A stretch of DNA of 64,000 nt from Bacteroidota bacterium (GTDB lineage Bacteria; Bacteroidota; Bacteroidia; 2-12-FULL-35-15): the NCBI GenBank assembly GCA_016722565.1, contig JADKIU010000001.1, positions 62,001-126,000 on the forward strand, read 5' to 3'. The notes beneath the pieces were generated by a model. That model worked only from the letters and a program-made list of their open reading frames with translations, was not told where the DNA came from and ran no database searches. Made by a program: the position numbers and the translations under genes. Shown here piece after piece: positions 25,152 to 32,933 of this stretch (position 1 is the first letter of the stretch; every line of letters begins with the position of its first letter).

Positions 25152-26399
25152 ATGCAAAGACAAAACATCATTTTCAAAAGCGGAATAACATTGGTTATTT
25201 CGCTTTTGTTGTTTTGTAAGATTACTGCACAAGAAAACTCATTGAAAACGGGTTTATGGCAAGGGTATTTACAACTGAATGATTCTACTTCTCTCCCATT
25301 TGATTTCGAAGTAAAATATGATTTAGGAATTTACACTATCGATTTTATAAATGCATCTGAACGAATTACCACGAACGAAATTGCCATTCAAAAAGATTCT
25401 GTTTTTATAAAAATGCCTGTTTTTGATTCTGAGTTCAAGTGCAAAATTTCGGATGGTGCACTAAATGGAGTTTGGATAAATCATGGGAGAAAGGATAAAA
25501 ATGTTATCCCTTTCAATGCGCATCTTAAAGGATTTGTTCAAAATTGTTTACCTTGTTTTGATTGTGACATTCTCGGAAAAGGTAACTGGGAAGCAACTTT
25601 CAGTCCAGGCACAAAAGAAAGCTCCAAAGCTATTGGGATATTTGAAAACATAAATGTTGTTGATTTACAAGGAACCTTTTTAACTGAAACCGGTGATTAC
25701 CGCTTTTTAGTTGGACTAAAATACGACCAGGATTTTGAGCTTTCCTGTTTCGATGGCTCCCATGCATTTCTATTTAAAGGAAAAATAAAAGGCGATTCTA
25801 TTATCAATGGCCACTTTTATTCCGGAGCACACCACCACGAAACATGGGTTGCGAAACGCAATGATAAATTTGAACTACGCAATCCGGATTCACTAACGTA
25901 TTTAAAACCCGGTTTCTCAAAGGTCGATTTCAATTTTAAAAACGTAGAAGGAAAAAATGTTTCGTTGCAAGATGAAAAATTCAAGAACAAAGTAGTCATC
26001 ATTCAAATCATGGGAAGCTGGTGTCCGAATTGTATGGACGAAACAAAATTTCTTGCTCCTTTTTATGATAAATACAATTCAAAAGGATTAGAAGTGGTGG
26101 CATTGGCATTTGAGCGGACGGATGATTTTAACAAAGCAATAAGTAATGTTCAGCGTTCGAAAACGCGTTTCAATGCGAAGTATGAATTTCTAATTACCAT
26201 GAAAACAGGCAAAGATCAAGCCTCTGAAGCATTGCCGATGTTGAATGAGGTGATGGCTTTTCCTACGACCATCTACATTGATAAAAAGGGGATTGTTCGT
26301 AAAATATACACCGGATTTAATGGCCCTGCTACCGGTGATGCGCATACTAAATTTGTGGAAGAGACGACACGATTTGTAGAAAAACTGCTGGCGGAGTAG
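25152..26399 (+). CDS. Exported TlpA-like thioredoxin-domain protein
   Basis: The 415-residue protein has a signal peptide (about 1-26) and a large N-terminal beta-rich region (about 30-255). The C-terminal thioredoxin domain carries the redox motif WCPNC near residue 296, cis-Pro in AFPTTIYID and the TlpA-type insertion. These periplasmic proteins reduce disulfides, often in cytochrome c maturation or stress defence. The role of the N-terminal region is not recognised. The stop codon abuts that of the convergent HTH gene. Confidence 0.85.
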   Translation: MQRQNIIFKSGITLVISLLLFCKITAQENSLKTGLWQGYLQLNDSTSLPFDFEVKYDLGIYTIDFINASERITTNEIAIQKDSVFIKMPVFDSEFKCKISDGALNGVWINHGRKDKNVIPFNAHLKGFVQNCLPCFDCDILGKGNWEATFSPGTKESSKAIGIFENINVVDLQGTFLTETGDYRFLVGLKYDQDFELSCFDGSHAFLFKGKIKGDSIINGHFYSGAHHHETWVAKRNDKFELRNPDSLTYLKPGFSKVDFNFKNVEGKNVSLQDEKFKNKVVIIQIMGSWCPNCMDETKFLAPFYDKYNSKGLEVVALAFERTDDFNKAISNVQRSKTRFNAKYEFLITMKTGKDQASEALPMLNEVMAFPTTIYIDKKGIVRKIYTGFNGPATGDAHTKFVEETTRFVEKLLAE

Positions 26400-26792
26400 C
26401 TATTTCTTTTTTGCCTTTTTCTTTGGTGTTGCTTTCTTGGTCTCCATTAAAGCGACAATCTTCTTCAAATAGGCAATCTCATTCAACAAAAGTTCATTTT
26501 GTTTTTCGAGCGCTTTCATGTGTTCGGAACTGGTATTATAAACCGGCTTATCATCTTTCACAAACGACACCACACCACCCTTTTTGTATTCTTTCTGATC
26601 GGAATAGATGGAGAAGAAGTCGAGACGAAGAATAATCCCAATTTTATTCAACAAGGCAGTATCGATACTTTCTCTTTCGAAGATATCATAAATAACATTT
26701 CGGCTACGGTTGATTTTTTTAGCAAACGTACTCACGGAAATTCCCTGTTTAAACAATTCCTCTTTTATCTTTTTACCGATATGGATAGCCAT
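26400..26792 (-). CDS. XRE-like helix-turn-helix protein with coiled-coil tail
   Basis: The 130-residue product has an N-terminal HTH resembling XRE/Cro proteins (GKKIKEELFKQGISVSTFAKKINRSR..VYDIFERESIDTALLNKIGIIL). A linker follows, then a coiled coil (EHMKALEKQNELLLNEIAYLKKIVALME) and a Lys-rich tail. It is likely a dimeric DNA-binding regulator. ATG at 26792 is preferred to a TTG two codons upstream. TATCTTTG lies directly upstream on this strand, so the transcript may have a very short leader. The palindrome at 26834-26852 is a likely operator. Confidence 0.75.
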   Translation of the reverse strand: MAIHIGKKIKEELFKQGISVSTFAKKINRSRNVIYDIFERESIDTALLNKIGIILRLDFFSIYSDQKEYKKGGVVSFVKDDKPVYNTSSEHMKALEKQNELLLNEIAYLKKIVALMETKKATPKKKAKKK

Positions 26793-26833
26793 ACCCAAAG
26801 ATAAGTGCCTGACAAAAAAGAAGTTCCGAAACT

Positions 26834-26852
26834 TGCACTATATAATAGTGCA
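26834..26852. promoter_or_regulatory. Palindromic operator candidate TGCACTA-N5-TAGTGCA
   Basis: Seven-base perfect arms flank TATAA in the divergent intergenic region between two HTH genes. It is 42 bases from the XRE-like start and about 40 bases before the -7 box of the plus-strand gene. The size suits a dimeric XRE repressor. A third half-site-like TTGCA follows at 26856. Confidence 0.6.
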
Positions 26853-26891
26853 TTATTGCACCATTTAATGATACATCTAATCACTTTTTTA

Positions 26892-26899
26892 TATATTTG
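26892..26899 (+). promoter_or_regulatory. -7 element TATATTTG
   Basis: It matches TAnnTTTG, with TTTA about 24 bases upstream as an imperfect -33. It would drive the small HTH gene and leave a leader of about 155 bases. Confidence 0.5.
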
Positions 26900-27061
26900 C
26901 TCCACATTACAATACACGCTGATTTAATCATCGCGTTTAATTGTCCGCAGTACCTTTATAAGCATACAATCAGCTCGGACAAACTTCTATCAGAAAAAAA
27001 CATTTCTGTCTACTCCTCAGAAATTTTCAAACAACTAAGTTTTTATTTAAAACTCTGCTTT

Positions 27062-27262
27062 ATGAAATTTGATGTATATCAGGAGAAGATGGAACAAATT
27101 GAAAAACTAATCCAACAATCCAACACTGGTTCTCCCAAAGAGCTTGCGAATCGTTTAAATGTTTCGGAGCGAACCATCAGACGATTAATTGAACGACTCA
27201 AAGTAAAAAATAAGTCCATTTACTTTTGTCGAAAGACACAATCATATGTACTAAAAAATTAA
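27062..27262 (+). CDS. Small HTH_11-type DNA-binding protein
   Basis: The 66-residue product is a single helix-turn-helix (SPKELANRLNVSERTIRRLIERLKVKN) of the type found in the N-terminal part of DeoR- and WYL-family regulators, without an effector domain. The frame extends upstream to a TTG at 26897, but that codon is part of the -7 box, so ATG 27062 is chosen. It is divergent from an XRE-like gene and upstream of three lipoprotein genes. It could regulate either, or pair with the XRE protein. Confidence 0.7.
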   Translation: MKFDVYQEKMEQIEKLIQQSNTGSPKELANRLNVSERTIRRLIERLKVKNKSIYFCRKTQSYVLKN

Positions 27263-27396
27263 ACAAATTTGTCCGCGGTCAAAATCTGTCCGTGAGCGCG
27301 TTTAGGTTTGCATCGCAAATTCATGCTAGCTGGGTCTGCAAAATAACACCAGGCCGCGTGTGCAGGGTGAATACAAACGAATAAACCAATTTATAA

Positions 27397-27879
27397 ATGA
27401 AAAAAATAGTTCTCATTGTTTTTTTTGCAATCACGATTGTGAGTTGTAAAAAAGAAGCGGGTGTATCATCATCAATGAATGGAAATGCATCTTACGATGC
27501 TCAAGTTGCTGCATTGATTCAAAAAGCAGACAAGGATTTGTACAATCAACTATACAATCCATCACCCAACCAAAAGTTTCCAATCATTTCCATTAAATCG
27601 CTTCCGGGTATATTTTACATCCCAGCCGGAGGAATTGACAATGCTACGTGCTGGCCTTCTTACAACGTATGTATGGTGATTGTAAGCGCTAGCAAAATGT
27701 CAGATCCGGGAGAACCTCAAACGATAACCTCAACCATTACTGAAAGTTATAGTGAAACGTTTACGGGAGAAACATCTGCAAAACTTATCCTTAATTCAAC
27801 ACCTGCTGAAAGCATAGAGATTACGTCCTTCAGTGCTAAAAAGGGTTCAGACGGTATCTTTTATGTTAACTACAACTAA
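27397..27879 (+). CDS. Lipoprotein of unknown function
   Basis: The 160-residue protein has a lipoprotein signal peptide (KKIVLIVFFAITIVSC) with Cys at 17, so it is probably anchored in the outer membrane. The mature part is not recognised. It has a two-Cys central segment (ATCWPSYNVC) that could form a disulfide, followed by Thr/Ser-rich strands. It is the first of three closely spaced lipoprotein genes. The 134 bases upstream hold no clear promoter except TAGGTTTG at 27302-27309. Confidence 0.7.
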   Translation: MKKIVLIVFFAITIVSCKKEAGVSSSMNGNASYDAQVAALIQKADKDLYNQLYNPSPNQKFPIISIKSLPGIFYIPAGGIDNATCWPSYNVCMVIVSASKMSDPGEPQTITSTITESYSETFTGETSAKLILNSTPAESIEITSFSAKKGSDGIFYVNYN

Positions 27880-27883
27880 CACT

Positions 27884-29107
27884 ATGGGTTACAAACATTT
27901 TTGTTTTATTGTATTTATTTGTTTTATGGGTGCATGCACCCATAAAACAAATGAATACATCTTTGATGGAGTACAAACCTCTAAAATAGATGAGTCGCAA
28001 CTCGTTTTGACACGCTTCCCTGCTGAGATGAAAAAAATAAATGATTCTGTTGTTGGAGCAATTAATTCTGCTCAGAGTGTTTCATTATACAACATCTATT
28101 CCGGTAAGAACATCGCTAATTTTAATTTGAAGAAAACGAACTTCGACTCCTTAATCCAAAATACATTCCAAAAAAAGTATGCAGATAGTAAAACGTATAC
28201 ATATTCAAACGGTTTTGAACTCAATGGAGAAAATTATCAACTAACAGCATTCGATTATTCCAACAATCGGTTTTGGATTCATGCAAGCGTTATTGTTGAA
28301 GTACACCACCTGAAAGAAGATGCAAAAACGCTTCCAAAACACAAAAACAATGAAAAAATCATCGAGTTAGAAAAACAATACGATAGCATCAACATCATCG
28401 AAATGGGTTATTTAAACTTCATTTTTGAAACAGATAACAACTTTATCGTTAAAGCCATTCATCCCCTTTACGGAGAAGAGGTTTTGAAAGAGAATAACTA
28501 CTTTCCTTATTACAACAAAGGCTTCTTTGTATTCAACAATTGTATTCATACCCCAATTGGTAAAATGGATGAATCGTTTAATCGACTCGAAAACAAGATA
28601 AATGTAAGTCCTGATAATTACTGTTTGGCAAAAATCAACCTGTTGGACCCAGATAAAATTGCCTATAAATTACATTTCTCAAACATCAACTTTACCGATT
28701 TTACACTGCGGGATTATATCGAAGCCCGGTTTCGTTTTAAGGAGCACAAAAGCAATTTTCTCTTTTCAAATGGGAAAGAAATATCTGAAATAGAAAATGA
28801 AAAAAAGATGCTTGATAAAAAAATCTTGTCTGCCAATGAATGGATTGCTGATTTCTGTTTTCTAGAAAACGAATCGCTTGTATTGATTACTTATGAAATA
28901 GATTTGAAGCAACCTGTCGATCCCAGCAAGCCAGTATTTCCAAAATATAAAATAAAAATAATTGACCCAATCTCTTCTATTGTATTAAAAGAGCAAGTCT
29001 TAGACATTAAAAGTTCAACAGTAACACTTACAGAAAACAAAGTCATTTATCTCGACCGTGACCATCAAAATTATTACTTCAAACAGATTAATTATCATGA
29101 AAAATAA
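27884..29107 (+). CDS. Lipoprotein, possible beta-propeller fold
   Basis: The gene is read from ATG 27884, four bases after the previous stop, giving 407 residues. An earlier in-frame start would overlap the previous gene and spoil the lipoprotein signal (FCFIVFICFMGAC). The mature part has repeated strand-rich segments (for example RFWIHASVIVEVHH and ESLVLITYEIDL) with the look of 6-bladed propeller lipoproteins of Bacteroidota, but I cannot prove this. A 36-bp perfect palindrome covers the lipobox codons. The next gene overlaps the end by 11 bases. Confidence 0.7.
   Translation: MGYKHFCFIVFICFMGACTHKTNEYIFDGVQTSKIDESQLVLTRFPAEMKKINDSVVGAINSAQSVSLYNIYSGKNIANFNLKKTNFDSLIQNTFQKKYADSKTYTYSNGFELNGENYQLTAFDYSNNRFWIHASVIVEVHHLKEDAKTLPKHKNNEKIIELEKQYDSINIIEMGYLNFIFETDNNFIVKAIHPLYGEEVLKENNYFPYYNKGFFVFNNCIHTPIGKMDESFNRLENKINVSPDNYCLAKINLLDPDKIAYKLHFSNINFTDFTLRDYIEARFRFKEHKSNFLFSNGKEISEIENEKKMLDKKILSANEWIADFCFLENESLVLITYEIDLKQPVDPSKPVFPKYKIKIIDPISSIVLKEQVLDIKSSTVTLTENKVIYLDRDHQNYYFKQINYHEK
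27917..27952. repeat. 36-bp perfect palindrome across the lipobox codons
   Basis: ATTTGTTTTATGGGTGCA is followed directly by its exact reverse complement. The axis is in TGCA|TGCA. It encodes the residues around the lipidated Cys. As mRNA it would fold into an 18-bp stem with almost no loop about 30 bases after the start codon. Confidence 0.85.
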
Positions 29108-29588
29108 TCTGTGCATTGCTGCACTTTTTATACTCTTGCTTGGATTCGGCTGCTCAAAAAAATCAGTAACAAGCGATTCCTATCTGCATGCCTTAGTAGA
29201 TTCGTTGGCAATTGATAAAACGACCAATATCTTTATTTACTCAATCAATCCAAACGATTGTGTCAACTGTTTATATGGTTTCTCACTAATTAATAAACGG
29301 TTATCCGAAATCACGAATTCAAAAATTTACATTTTAGCGGTTGATCGGGAAATTGAAAAAAAAGAATTGATTAAAACCTCAACGGCAATCAATCTTCACG
29401 ACAGCATCAACAAAGTTATTTTGTGGAATAAAAATACATTTCATTCCGTTGGCACTGACGCTAACAAAAAAAACGTAGTTGGGGTTTCACTATTAACTAT
29501 TTACAATTATGCTACCGACTCGATTGTTTACAGCATGCCTGTGAAAGAAATTACAAATGCTGAAGAACTAATGAAGTATACCAACTAA
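29097..29588 (+). CDS. Lipoprotein with CxxC redox-like motif
   Basis: From ATG 29097 the protein has 163 residues and a lipoprotein signal (IAALFILLLGFGC). The frame extends 13 codons further upstream, but those residues would precede the signal. The mature part contains NPNDCVNCLYGF, a CxxC in the position expected for a thioredoxin-like fold, and the strand IYILAVD. It could be a periplasmic redox lipoprotein; the similarity is weak. It overlaps the previous gene, so translation is coupled. Confidence 0.7.
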   Translation: MKNNLCIAALFILLLGFGCSKKSVTSDSYLHALVDSLAIDKTTNIFIYSINPNDCVNCLYGFSLINKRLSEITNSKIYILAVDREIEKKELIKTSTAINLHDSINKVILWNKNTFHSVGTDANKKNVVGVSLLTIYNYATDSIVYSMPVKEITNAEELMKYTN

Positions 29589-29684
29589 TTATCCTTACAA
29601 CGTATCGATTTAAGGTCAACCAACGTGCTCCCAAGGGAATGCCCTTAAAGATTAACAAAACATACACCTCCTAAAGAATCGTCT

Positions 29685-29873
29685 ATGAGCACATTTTTTT
29701 TTGAATTAGAAAATGGTATTGATAAAAAAGAAAAGGCAAATGAGATGCAATTGCGCGAAGTTGAACTCATTGAAGAGTTTACCGGAAAACCAATTCGTAA
29801 TATTATAAACGACTATACACTTCCAGAAAGAATAAGAATAAATGCCTATTTGGATTATGTAAAATGTATGTAA
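29685..29873 (+). CDS. Short hypothetical protein (62 residues)
   Basis: A small, highly charged protein with no signal peptide. It has a helical stretch KKEKANEMQLREVELIEEF and ends in YVKCM. It lies 96 bases after the lipoprotein triad and 10 bases before the convergent methyltransferase. No family is recognised. The spacing, coding-like composition and upstream purine run (CTAAAGAA) support it only modestly. Confidence 0.4.
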   Translation: MSTFFFELENGIDKKEKANEMQLREVELIEEFTGKPIRNIINDYTLPERIRINAYLDYVKCM

Positions 29874-29883
29874 ATCGGATTAA

Positions 29884-30759
29884 CTAAAAATTTCTCCATC
29901 GACCGAAAACGCCCAAGGGCAATTTGTTTCCTTCTGTTGCTTGTAAATAAAGCTCGCCAATATTTAAATTTTTTCCTGCCTTTGCTTTTAACATGTTTTC
30001 AATGATAAGGGCTGAAAAGCCTAAGGAATAGGCATTCAGAATTAAAAAATGTTCTTTGTCGTCCAACAAATTCAAAACTCCGTGCATCATTTCATTAATG
30101 TTATCTTCTAACTTCCATTTTTCTCCATTCGGGCCATGACCAAAAGCCGGAGGGTCTAAAATAATTCCATTGTATTTGTTTCCTCTTTTTTCTTCGCGCT
30201 TTACAAACTTTAAGGCATCTTCCACCACCCAGCGAATATTATTTAAGTTCGACAGCTCCATGTTTTCTTTGCTCCATGTAACTACTTGCTTAATTGAATC
30301 CACATGTGTAATGTCAGCTCCTGCTGCTTTTGCTGCTAAGGAAGCGCCTCCCGTGTAAGCAAACAAATTCAAAATCTTAGGTTGTGGAGTCGACATCTTC
30401 TTTATGCTCTCGTATATAAAATCCCAGTTAGAAGCTTGTTCCGGAAAAATACCAACATGTTTAAAAGAGGTTAATCCCAAACGAAATTTTATGGCTGCAT
30501 CGGAGTTATTGATTGCATATTTTATTGGCCACTGATCGGGCATTTGTTTAAACTTTTTCCACTCTCCGGAAGAACTTGAGCGTGGCATAAATTTTATGTG
30601 TGCTCGTTTTTCCCATTCAGCATTGCTTAATGTTTTATCCCATACTGCTTGTGGCTCCGGACGAATGGTAATGTATTGTCCAAAGCGTTCCAGTTTCTCA
30701 AAATTGCCAACATCGATTAATTCGTAATCTGAAAAATTTTGTGGTGTAAGTAATTGCAT
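29884..30759 (-). CDS. Class I SAM-dependent (rRNA-type) methyltransferase
   Basis: The 291-residue protein has the SAM motif NLFAYTGGASLAAKAAGA (about 135-152), the acidic VDSIKQVVTW after it and the catalytic-type DPPAFG near 207. This resembles the RlmI/RlmK and YccW families, which methylate 23S rRNA cytosine or guanine. The N-terminal segment is not a full PUA domain. Exact target is not determinable. Confidence 0.85.
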   Translation of the reverse strand: MQLLTPQNFSDYELIDVGNFEKLERFGQYITIRPEPQAVWDKTLSNAEWEKRAHIKFMPRSSSSGEWKKFKQMPDQWPIKYAINNSDAAIKFRLGLTSFKHVGIFPEQASNWDFIYESIKKMSTPQPKILNLFAYTGGASLAAKAAGADITHVDSIKQVVTWSKENMELSNLNNIRWVVEDALKFVKREEKRGNKYNGIILDPPAFGHGPNGEKWKLEDNINEMMHGVLNLLDDKEHFLILNAYSLGFSALIIENMLKAKAGKNLNIGELYLQATEGNKLPLGVFGRWRNF

Positions 30760-30795
30760 ACGTTAGTTTGAAAATTATAGAACAAAGGTATTATT

Positions 30796-32868
30796 TTAAA
30801 CTATGCGAATTCCGGCCACACAAATATCATCTACTTGTTCCAACTTCCCTTTCCATTCTTCGTGTTTATTTAGTAAAAGATGGCGTTGCTCATCCATTGG
30901 TTGTTTAGCCATTTTCTCCAACAGTTCTTCCAGTGGTTTATACTTGAATTTTTTTCCTTGCGGTCCTCCAAACTGATCCGGATAGCCATCTGTAAACATG
31001 TATAGTAGGTCGTTGCGCTCCAATTTAAACTTTTGTTGTGTAAATTGTTTGTCGTTTTTCCCAACAAAGCCAACCGGGAATTTATCCCCTTTGAACTCGC
31101 GCAATTTATTATCGCGTAAGAGGTAAAGCGAATTATTGGCTCCAGCAAATGTCAATTCTTGTGTATTCAGATTAATCTGAATCAAAGCAATGTCCATTCC
31201 ATCCTTATTTTCATTCGCATTTTCTGATTGTCGCAAGGCAACAACAATTTTCAAACGAAGCATATCCAGAATGTCTGCCGGTTCGTAAATCTTTTTTTCA
31301 TTAATAATCTCATTGAGCAATGCGGTTCCCAACATACTCATAAAACCTCCGGGAACTCCATGACCGGTGCAATCGGCAACAGCAAAAAATGCTTGTTGTC
31401 CGGTTTTCGTTACCCAATAAAAATCACCACTCACAATATCCTTCGGCATTAAAAGAACAAAGCTATCCGGGAACGTTGCTTTTAGCTCAGCATGAGAAGG
31501 GATAATAGCTTGCTGGATTTTTCTTGCATAATTAATGCTGTCTAAAATTTCTTTATTCTTGGTATCCACAATCAGCTTTTGTTGATTGATAATTTCGCTG
31601 GATCTCTTTTCTTTCTTGTAAGATCGAAACACCATTATGGCAATTACGAGAACAATCAATAACCCTGCAATTCCGGCCGTTGCAAACATTTTTTGTTTTT
31701 GCAATGCCGCTTCGTGTTCTAAATCTTTTTGTTTTTGAGCAGAGAATCGAAGTAAACTATCTTGTTTTTCCTGATAGGAATTTTTGAAATTAATTTCCAT
31801 CTGCGCTTGTTGCTTTATAATGGAAGAACTAATAGAGCTGTCGGCATTGTCTTTTGTAATTTTTAAATACTTAAACGCATTTGTGTAATCTTGCTTCGCT
31901 GAGTATGCCTGATACAGCACCTCAGAAGCTTCAGAGCACAAGCCATACACGCTCATTTCTTCACTAATTTTATATGCAGTTACTCCCTCTTCGATTGATT
32001 TATCAAACTTTCTTAATTTTAAATACGCCTTTGAAAGACCGATACGGCAATAAGCGAGGTAATAGCGATCCTTATGGATAATACAAAGACGAATTCCTTC
32101 ACTTAAGTATTCAATTGCTTTATCCAATTTATTTTGATCCAAAAACAAATCCCCTTTCGAATAATAAAAATCAATTATTCGCATGGTATCTTTCTCGGCA
32201 AGGGCAATGCTTAGACCTTTTTCGTAAGAAGCATTTGCTTTTACATATTCTTTCATTGCCTGATACGTTCCTCCCATGGAACTGTAGCAAAAGGTTTGGT
32301 CTTTTAGATAGTTATTCTTTATTGCCAGTGCTAAACCTTCATTCAAATATTTCAATGCATCTTCCTGCTGATCAATACATCTGTTCAAATCTCCGATTAG
32401 AGCGAGTGTATGCGACAGTTCTTTTTGTGAATCCAATTCTTTGTACAAATACATTGCCTGCAAAAGTAAATTCAATGCATTGGTGTTTTGGTCTTGCAAT
32501 CGAAACATGTCCCCAACATCCGACAGTTGATCGGCAATCGTTCGTTTATCAAGCGTTAAACGGGCAAACTGAAGTGCTTTGGAATAATACATTCGCGCCA
32601 TTTCATAGTTATCCTCTTGATAAAAACGATAACCTAAAGCATGATAAAATTTTACCTTATTCTCTTTTTTGGAAAGTTTGGAGGCCACCCAAAATAACTG
32701 GATGGAGTCTTTTGCTGTATATTTCTGTAAGATGCGTTCTCCGGCTATGAGGTCGGCTGCTTTCGCTCTATTGTAATATATGACCAGAGAGTCTTCCTGA
32801 GAAAACGCCATGGTTTTAAGCAACAAAACCAATGACAATAACAGAATTTGTATCTTATATTTTTTCAA
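30796..32868 (-). CDS. TPR-containing SpoIIE-type serine phosphatase (TTG start)
   Basis: The 690-residue protein has a signal/anchor sequence, TPR units from about 65 to 345, one membrane helix (about 398-418) and a C-terminal PP2C/SpoIIE domain (about 455-690) with PKDIVSGDFYW, DCTGHGVPGGFMS and the metal motif DGYPDQFGGP. These enzymes dephosphorylate anti-sigma antagonists. The TPR part is predicted to be periplasmic and the phosphatase cytoplasmic. The frame has a stop upstream and no ATG, so TTG at 32868 is used. A second SpoIIE protein is encoded at 48147. Confidence 0.88.
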   Translation of the reverse strand: MKKYKIQILLLSLVLLLKTMAFSQEDSLVIYYNRAKAADLIAGERILQKYTAKDSIQLFWVASKLSKKENKVKFYHALGYRFYQEDNYEMARMYYSKALQFARLTLDKRTIADQLSDVGDMFRLQDQNTNALNLLLQAMYLYKELDSQKELSHTLALIGDLNRCIDQQEDALKYLNEGLALAIKNNYLKDQTFCYSSMGGTYQAMKEYVKANASYEKGLSIALAEKDTMRIIDFYYSKGDLFLDQNKLDKAIEYLSEGIRLCIIHKDRYYLAYCRIGLSKAYLKLRKFDKSIEEGVTAYKISEEMSVYGLCSEASEVLYQAYSAKQDYTNAFKYLKITKDNADSSISSSIIKQQAQMEINFKNSYQEKQDSLLRFSAQKQKDLEHEAALQKQKMFATAGIAGLLIVLVIAIMVFRSYKKEKRSSEIINQQKLIVDTKNKEILDSINYARKIQQAIIPSHAELKATFPDSFVLLMPKDIVSGDFYWVTKTGQQAFFAVADCTGHGVPGGFMSMLGTALLNEIINEKKIYEPADILDMLRLKIVVALRQSENANENKDGMDIALIQINLNTQELTFAGANNSLYLLRDNKLREFKGDKFPVGFVGKNDKQFTQQKFKLERNDLLYMFTDGYPDQFGGPQGKKFKYKPLEELLEKMAKQPMDEQRHLLLNKHEEWKGKLEQVDDICVAGIRIV

Positions 32869-32884
32869 GGAGAATGCTTAATTC

Positions 32885-32917
32885 TTTGATTCGGTTTTAA
32901 ATATACCATTATCTTTG
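32885..32917 (+). promoter_or_regulatory. gltX promoter
   Basis: TTTG (32885-32888), 21 bases, TATCTTTG (32910-32917): a perfect match to the Bacteroidota -33/-7 promoter. It lies 16 bases before the gltX ATG, so the leader is short. Confidence 0.8.
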
Positions 32918-32933
32918 CAAAACTAAAAAAACT

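Noticed and set aside
29633..29648. AAGGG-AATG-CCCTT as a terminator of the lipoprotein cassette
   Set aside because: The stem is only five base pairs and no T tract follows.
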